Both the position numbers and the translations under genes were made by a program. The notes beneath the pieces were generated by a model. That model was not told the DNA's origin, did not search any database, and saw only the letters and a list, made by a program, of their open reading frames with translations. A stretch of DNA of 64,000 nt from CAVQNQ01 sp963714205 (GTDB lineage: Bacteria > Acidobacteriota > Terriglobia > Bryobacterales > Bryobacteraceae), in the NCBI GenBank assembly GCA_963714205.1, contig CAVQNQ010000003.1, positions 372,001 to 436,000 on the forward strand. Direction: 5' to 3'. Below, one piece after another: positions 59,795-64,000 of the stretch; the first letter of the stretch is position 1, and each line of letters starts with the position of its first letter.

Positions 59795-60331
59795 ATGGCA
59801 ACCACGGCAGGCCAAACGACTGCACTGTCTCTCGATGAGCAGAGTTTCGCGGACCGAACGATTGCCGCGCACTCCGGCCAGCCCGGAGCCTTGCTCGGCA
59901 TCCTGGAGCAAATCCAGGAGCACCATCCGAATAAATATTTATCTCCTGAAATTCTGGATTACATAGCCGAGAAGACGGATGTTCCGCTGGCCCGGATCTA
60001 CAGCGTGGTCACGTTCTTCGCGCTTTTCAACCTGGAGCCGCAGGGAGACCACACCATTTGCATCTGCCGCGGCACGGCGTGCCACACGCGAGGCTCGCGC
60101 AACCTGCTCGAACGCCTGCGGCTGGAGCTGGGGCTTCCGGATCAAGGCGAGGAGGGCGCCGATAAAGTCTGCGTCACCACCTCGGACAGGCGCTTCTCGA
60201 TGCGCACGGTGGCCTGCTTCGGCCAGTGCGCGCTGGCGCCCGTGGTGGAAGTGGACCATAACATTTTCGGCCACATGAACGAGCAGACCTTGCATCGCGA
60301 ACTGGAGCACTTGAAAGGGAGGAAAGCGTGA
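59795..60331 (+). CDS. hoxE: NuoE/HoxE-type 2Fe-2S diaphorase subunit
   Basis: 178 residues. Thioredoxin-like [2Fe-2S] fold with cluster cysteines in ICICRGTACHTRGSRNL and TVACFGQCALAPVVEV. An N-terminal helical region (LLGILEQIQEHHPNKYLSPE; LARIYSVVTFFALFNLEPQG) is typical of NuoE/HoxE. Passes electrons within an NADH-oxidising module. The 4-bp overlap with the next gene and a following HoxU-type gene make this a hoxEFU-like operon. Whether it serves complex I, a hydrogenase or a formate dehydrogenase lies beyond the right edge. Confidence 0.92.
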   Translation: MATTAGQTTALSLDEQSFADRTIAAHSGQPGALLGILEQIQEHHPNKYLSPEILDYIAEKTDVPLARIYSVVTFFALFNLEPQGDHTICICRGTACHTRGSRNLLERLRLELGLPDQGEEGADKVCVTTSDRRFSMRTVACFGQCALAPVVEVDHNIFGHMNEQTLHRELEHLKGRKA

Positions 60332-63300
60332 TCCGCATCCAGGATATCGCCGGCTTCAGCGCCGCCCGCGAAGCCGGCATGGCTAAGCTTACGCCTTCGC
60401 GGCCGCGGGTGGGAGTGGGAATGGGAACCTGCGGCGCGGGCAACGGCGCCGAAGGCGTGTATCATGCCTTCGCCGAAGCCATCGACCGGCAGGGGCGCGA
60501 CATCAAGCTGGCGCCGGTCGGCTGTTTCGGCTTCTGCGCGCAGGAGCCGCTGGTCAATGTGCGGATCCCCGGCAAACCGCTGGTGATCCTGCGGCGCGTC
60601 CAGACCAGCGACGTGCAGCGCATCATCGACGACATCGCCGTGGGCACCGTCCCCGAGGATCTGGCGCTGTGCAAGATCGAAGAATGGGACCACGTGACCG
60701 CCCACGTCCAGTATGGAACGGGCTTTCCCAAGATTCCTTTGTGGAGCGAGGTGCCGTTCTTCAAACCGCAGAAGAAGATCGTGCTGCGCAACTGCGGCCT
60801 CATCAGCCCGGACGATATCGAGGAGTACATCGCCATCGGCGGCTACCAGTCGCTGTACAAGGTGCTGATCGACGCCAACCCCGAGCTGGTGATCGAGCAG
60901 ATCAAGGCCGCCAAGCTGCGCGGCCGCGGCGGCGCGGGCTTCCTGACGGGCCTCAAGTGGGACTTCCTGCGGAAGGCCGTCGCGGACCAGAAGTATGTCA
61001 TATGCAACGCGGACGAGGGCGATCCGGGCGCCTACATGAACCGCAACGAGATCGAGAGCGATCCGCATTCGCTGCTCGAGGGCATGATCGTCGGCGGATA
61101 CGTGATGGGAGCCACCGAGGGCATCGTCTACGTGCGTGCCGAATACCCGCTGGCGGTGCACCGCCTGTCCCGCGCCATCGACCAGGCCCGGCAAGCGGGC
61201 GTGCTGGGCGATAACATCCTGGGACGCGGCTTCCGCTTCGACATCCGGATGGTGGAAGGCGCCGGGGCGTTCGTGTGCGGCGAAGAGACCGCGCTGATCG
61301 CCTCGCTCGAGGGTTGCGCGGGACGGCCCCGTCCGCGCCCGCCCTTCCCCGCCCAAAAGGGGCTGTACGGCAAGCCGACCAACATCAACAACGTCGAAAC
61401 CTGGTACAACGTGGCGCCCATCGTTTCCAAGGGTCCCGCGTGGTTCAGCGAAACCGGCAGCACCAAGAGCGCCGGCACCAAGGTCTTCTCGCTGGTGGGC
61501 AAGGTGAGCAACACCGGCTTGGTGGAGATGCCTCTGGGCACCCCGCTCAAGACCTTCATCTACGATGTGGGCGAAGGCGCCCCGGACGGCAAGCAGGTCA
61601 AGTCCGTGCAGACTGGCGGCCCTTCGGGCGGCTGCATCCCGCTGGAGATGTTCGATACGCCGGTGGATTACGAAACGCTGGCGCAGCTCGGCTCCATCAT
61701 GGGTTCGGGCGGCATGGTGGTGATGGATGAAGACAACTGCATGGTGGACGTGGCCCGCTACTTCATCGAATTCACCCACTCGGAATCCTGCGGCAAGTGC
61801 ATTCCATGCCGCGTAGGGCTGGACAAATCGCTGCGCATCCTGAACGCCTTCACGCGCGGGCGCGCCACCGAGGCGCACCTCGAGCAGCTCGATGAAATGG
61901 GCCGCATGATCCGCGACACGGCGCTGTGCGGGCTCGGCCAGACCGCGCCCAACCCGCTGCTGACCACCATGCGGCACTTCCGCCACGAGTTCGAGGACCA
62001 CATCCGCGCCAAGCGCTGCCGCGCGGGCGTGTGCGACGACCTGGCGCTTTCGCCGTGCGAGAACAGCTGCCCGCTGCACATGAACGTGCCGCGCTTCCTG
62101 CAACTCTACCAGGAGGGCCGGATCGAGGAGGCCTTCGAGGCGGTGGTGCTCGACAATCCGCTCCCGGCCTCCACGGGCCGCGTCTGCCAGCACCCGTGCG
62201 AGAACCGCTGCCGGCGCCGCTCCGTGGATGAAGCCGTCAACATGCGCGAAGTGCACCGCACCATCGCCGACGCCATTTACCAGTCCGACCGCTTCGACGC
62301 GCTGGTGGAGAGAATCGCGGCGCGGCGTCTGCCCCCCACCGATCGTAAAGTAGCGGTGGTGGGCGCCGGACCGACCGGCCTGGCGGCGGCTTTCTACCTG
62401 GCTCTGCTGGGACACGAAGTAACGGTCTACGAACCCAACCCCGAGCCCGGCGGGATGCTGCGCTACGCGCTGCCCGAATACCGCCTGCCGCGCGACGTGG
62501 TGCGCCGCGAGGTGGAGCTGATCCGGCGCGTGGGCGTGAACTTCGTGTGCGGCGTCGCGGTGGGAACCGATATCACTCTCAACGATCTGGATAATCAGTT
62601 CAACGCGGTCTTCCTGGCCATCGGCACCTGGAAGGAATCCTGGGTCTACCTGCCGGGAACGGAGCTGAAGGGCGTTCTGCCGGCTCTTACTTTCCTGGAA
62701 GCGGTGTCCAAAGAGGAGCCGGTGCGGCTGGGTCGCCGGGTGGCCGTCATCGGCGGAGGCAATGCGGCGATCGATTCGGCCCGCACCGCGCTGCGCATGG
62801 GCTCGGAGGTTACTGTCATCTACCGGCGCGAGCGCAAAGACATGCCGGCCATCCGGGAGGAAACCGACGCGGCCCAGGACGAAGGCGCCAATTTCGTCTT
62901 CCTGGCCACGCCGCACCGCATCGTGGGCGACGAAAGCGGCGGCGTCAAGGCCATCGAGGTGGTCAAGACCAAGCTCGGCGAGTTCGATTCGTCGGGCCGC
63001 CGTCGCCCCATCCCCACCGACGAAATCCGCCGCTACGAATGCGACACCGTGATCCTGGCGGTGGGCGAAGCGGTGGACTTGGACTTCGTCCGCGCTTCGG
63101 GGCTGCGTATCAAGGAAAACGGCACGCTCGAGGTGGACCGCTATACCCTGGAAACCAGCCGCAACAAATTCTACGCGGGCGGCGACCTGATCGCGGGGGC
63201 CTCCAACGTTTCCAATGCCATGGGGTTCGGCAAGAAGGCCGCCCGCACCATCGATGCCCGTTTGATGAACGGCGGCCGCTGGGACGCCATCAACCCGCAC

Positions 63301-63480
63301 TTCGCATATTCCAACGTGCCGCCGGAGCAGCCGGTCGAAACTCCGCGGCACACGCTTGGCGAGCTGCCCCCGGCCGAACGCGCCGAGAGCTTCGTGGAAG
63401 CCATGGTCGGCCTGCCGGCCGAAGAGGCGCGGGAGGAAGCCGCGCGCTGCCTGCGCTGCGACATCCGCGAACACCACTAA
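60328..63480 (+). CDS. hoxF: HoxF/NuoF flavoprotein fused to a GltD-like NAD(P) oxidoreductase
   Basis: 1050 residues, about twice the usual NuoF/HoxF. Residues 26-115 are a thioredoxin-like 2Fe-2S domain (GMGTCGAGNG; VGCFGFC). About 150-520 is the NADH/FMN 51-kDa unit: AAKLRGRGGAGFLTGLKW, NADEGDPGAYMNR, EETALIASLEG and SESCGKCIPCRVG for the 4Fe-4S cluster. From about 565 a GltD-like part follows: two Cys clusters (CENSCPLHMNVP; CQHPCENRCRR), an FAD loop VVGAGPTGLAAAFYLALLG and an NAD(P) loop VIGGGNAAIDSARTAL. Ends CLRCDIREHH. The fusion could couple NADH to NADPH or bifurcate electrons, as in NfnB-type systems; that is inference. Confidence 0.88.
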   Translation: MIRIQDIAGFSAAREAGMAKLTPSRPRVGVGMGTCGAGNGAEGVYHAFAEAIDRQGRDIKLAPVGCFGFCAQEPLVNVRIPGKPLVILRRVQTSDVQRIIDDIAVGTVPEDLALCKIEEWDHVTAHVQYGTGFPKIPLWSEVPFFKPQKKIVLRNCGLISPDDIEEYIAIGGYQSLYKVLIDANPELVIEQIKAAKLRGRGGAGFLTGLKWDFLRKAVADQKYVICNADEGDPGAYMNRNEIESDPHSLLEGMIVGGYVMGATEGIVYVRAEYPLAVHRLSRAIDQARQAGVLGDNILGRGFRFDIRMVEGAGAFVCGEETALIASLEGCAGRPRPRPPFPAQKGLYGKPTNINNVETWYNVAPIVSKGPAWFSETGSTKSAGTKVFSLVGKVSNTGLVEMPLGTPLKTFIYDVGEGAPDGKQVKSVQTGGPSGGCIPLEMFDTPVDYETLAQLGSIMGSGGMVVMDEDNCMVDVARYFIEFTHSESCGKCIPCRVGLDKSLRILNAFTRGRATEAHLEQLDEMGRMIRDTALCGLGQTAPNPLLTTMRHFRHEFEDHIRAKRCRAGVCDDLALSPCENSCPLHMNVPRFLQLYQEGRIEEAFEAVVLDNPLPASTGRVCQHPCENRCRRRSVDEAVNMREVHRTIADAIYQSDRFDALVERIAARRLPPTDRKVAVVGAGPTGLAAAFYLALLGHEVTVYEPNPEPGGMLRYALPEYRLPRDVVRREVELIRRVGVNFVCGVAVGTDITLNDLDNQFNAVFLAIGTWKESWVYLPGTELKGVLPALTFLEAVSKEEPVRLGRRVAVIGGGNAAIDSARTALRMGSEVTVIYRRERKDMPAIREETDAAQDEGANFVFLATPHRIVGDESGGVKAIEVVKTKLGEFDSSGRRRPIPTDEIRRYECDTVILAVGEAVDLDFVRASGLRIKENGTLEVDRYTLETSRNKFYAGGDLIAGASNVSNAMGFGKKAARTIDARLMNGGRWDAINPHFAYSNVPPEQPVETPRHTLGELPPAERAESFVEAMVGLPAEEAREEAARCLRCDIREHH

Positions 63481-63492
63481 AGGAGATATCGC

Positions 63493-64000
63493 TTGCCCGA
63501 CAAACTCTCGATTCGCATCGACGGCGAATACGTCGCCGCGCACCAAGGCCAGACGATTCTGGAGGTGGCGCGCGCCAATTCGAAGTACATCCCCACGCTG
63601 TGCTGGCTGGAGAACATCACTCCGGTGGGCGCCTGCCGCCTGTGCATCGTGGAGGTCTCCGGCGTCAATCGCCTGCTGCCCGCCTGCACCACCCCGGTCC
63701 AGGACGGCATGAGCGTCACCACCAACTCGGAGAAGCTCAAGCAGTACCGGCGGATCGCCCTCGAGTTCCTCTTTTCAGAGCGCAACCACCAATGCGCCGT
63801 GTGCGTCTCCAACAACCACTGCGAACTGCAGGCCATGGCGCAGCGGCTGGGCGTGAACAGCGTCCGCTATCCGTATGCGTTTCCCAAGCTGGCGGTGGAC
63901 GTTTCCCATGACCGCTACGTGCTCGACCACAACCGCTGCATCCTGTGCACGCGCTGCGTCAGGGTGTGCGCCGAAGTGGAGGGCGCGCACGTCTGGGATG
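63493..64000 (+). CDS. hoxU: HoxU/NuoG-type iron-sulfur subunit, partial
   Basis: Starts at a TTG (63493) with a perfect AGGAGATATC site upstream, and runs off the window after about 169 residues. N-terminal ferredoxin-like [2Fe-2S] domain: TLCWLENITPVGACRLCIVE and ACTTPVQDGMSV. The second Cys/His cluster is QCAVCVSNNHCELQ, then RCILCTRCVRVC, a 4Fe-4S motif. This layout fits HoxU or the N-terminus of NuoG. Third gene of the diaphorase operon; the catalytic partner would be encoded to the right. Confidence 0.9.
   Translation, partial: MPDKLSIRIDGEYVAAHQGQTILEVARANSKYIPTLCWLENITPVGACRLCIVEVSGVNRLLPACTTPVQDGMSVTTNSEKLKQYRRIALEFLFSERNHQCAVCVSNNHCELQAMAQRLGVNSVRYPYAFPKLAVDVSHDRYVLDHNRCILCTRCVRVCAEVEGAHVWD

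Noticed and set aside
60142..63546. 1134-codon open frame antisense to hoxE/hoxF/hoxU
   Set aside because: Shadow of a GC-rich coding strand; the composition is His/Arg/Ala-rich low complexity with no domain, while the sense strand has complete diaphorase motifs.
1..64000. CRISPR array
   Set aside because: No regularly spaced direct repeats with unique spacers seen; the only tandem or clustered repeats are the short iteron-like and 11-bp units.

Overview
The window reads as a piece of a GC-rich soil-type bacterial chromosome. An Acidobacteriota host (Bryobacterales/Solibacter-like) is the best guess. That is an inference from the mix of genes: a standalone zf-HC2 protein, DUF3489, PEGA and TonB-fusion proteins, selenoproteins and a fused HoxF. 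No rRNA or marker-based placement was possible.

Left part (1-32.3 kb) is accessory DNA. Positions 1-7.1 kb hold decayed prophage-like genes. They include a ParB-methyltransferase gene broken by four frameshifts, and a nested insertion: a 1.9-kb group II intron sits inside an IS630-family transposase gene, which itself sits in codons 2-3 of a P-loop kinase gene. From 7.7 to 19.0 kb lies a surface-polysaccharide locus (glycosyltransferases, aminotransferase, acetyltransferase, Wzm/Wzt-type ABC exporter, methyltransferase). It has two convergent arms, each starting from a TATAAT box 7-8 nt before the start codon. An IS110-family element with a structured 5' leader (probable bridge RNA) follows at about 19.4-20.7 kb. 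At 21.0-22.5 kb two adjacent genes each carry an in-frame TGA exactly at the catalytic cysteine codon: a peroxiredoxin/DsbD-N fusion and an OsmC-family protein. They look like a selenoprotein pair. Then come DinB-like, zf-HC2 and membrane-Schlafen genes. Last is an integrative-element module: XRE regulator, primase-like protein, a cluster of 10-bp repeats, tyrosine integrase, pyrE and a second XRE regulator. It ends at the 3' half of a tRNA-Pro(GGG) gene flanked by 11-bp-period tandem repeats.

Middle part (32.8-44.2 kb): a small nucleotide-sugar operon (CapD-like, NeuC-like, DegT), a methyltransferase, a PEGA protein, an AsmA-like protein, and two neighbouring genes (pseudokinase-TonB fusion; GH42-like lipoprotein). 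Each of these two is preceded by a related short leader peptide ending in an ATGA overlap. An MBL-fold hydrolase and a DUF1801 protein follow.

Right part (44.3-64 kb) is core chromosome: ppdK, glyS-glyQ-recO, mutL, an ECF sigma operon, a UvrD/PcrA helicase overlapping a 52-aa basic peptide gene, an APC permease, an aminotransferase, and a hoxE-hoxF(GltD fusion)-hoxU diaphorase operon running off the right edge.
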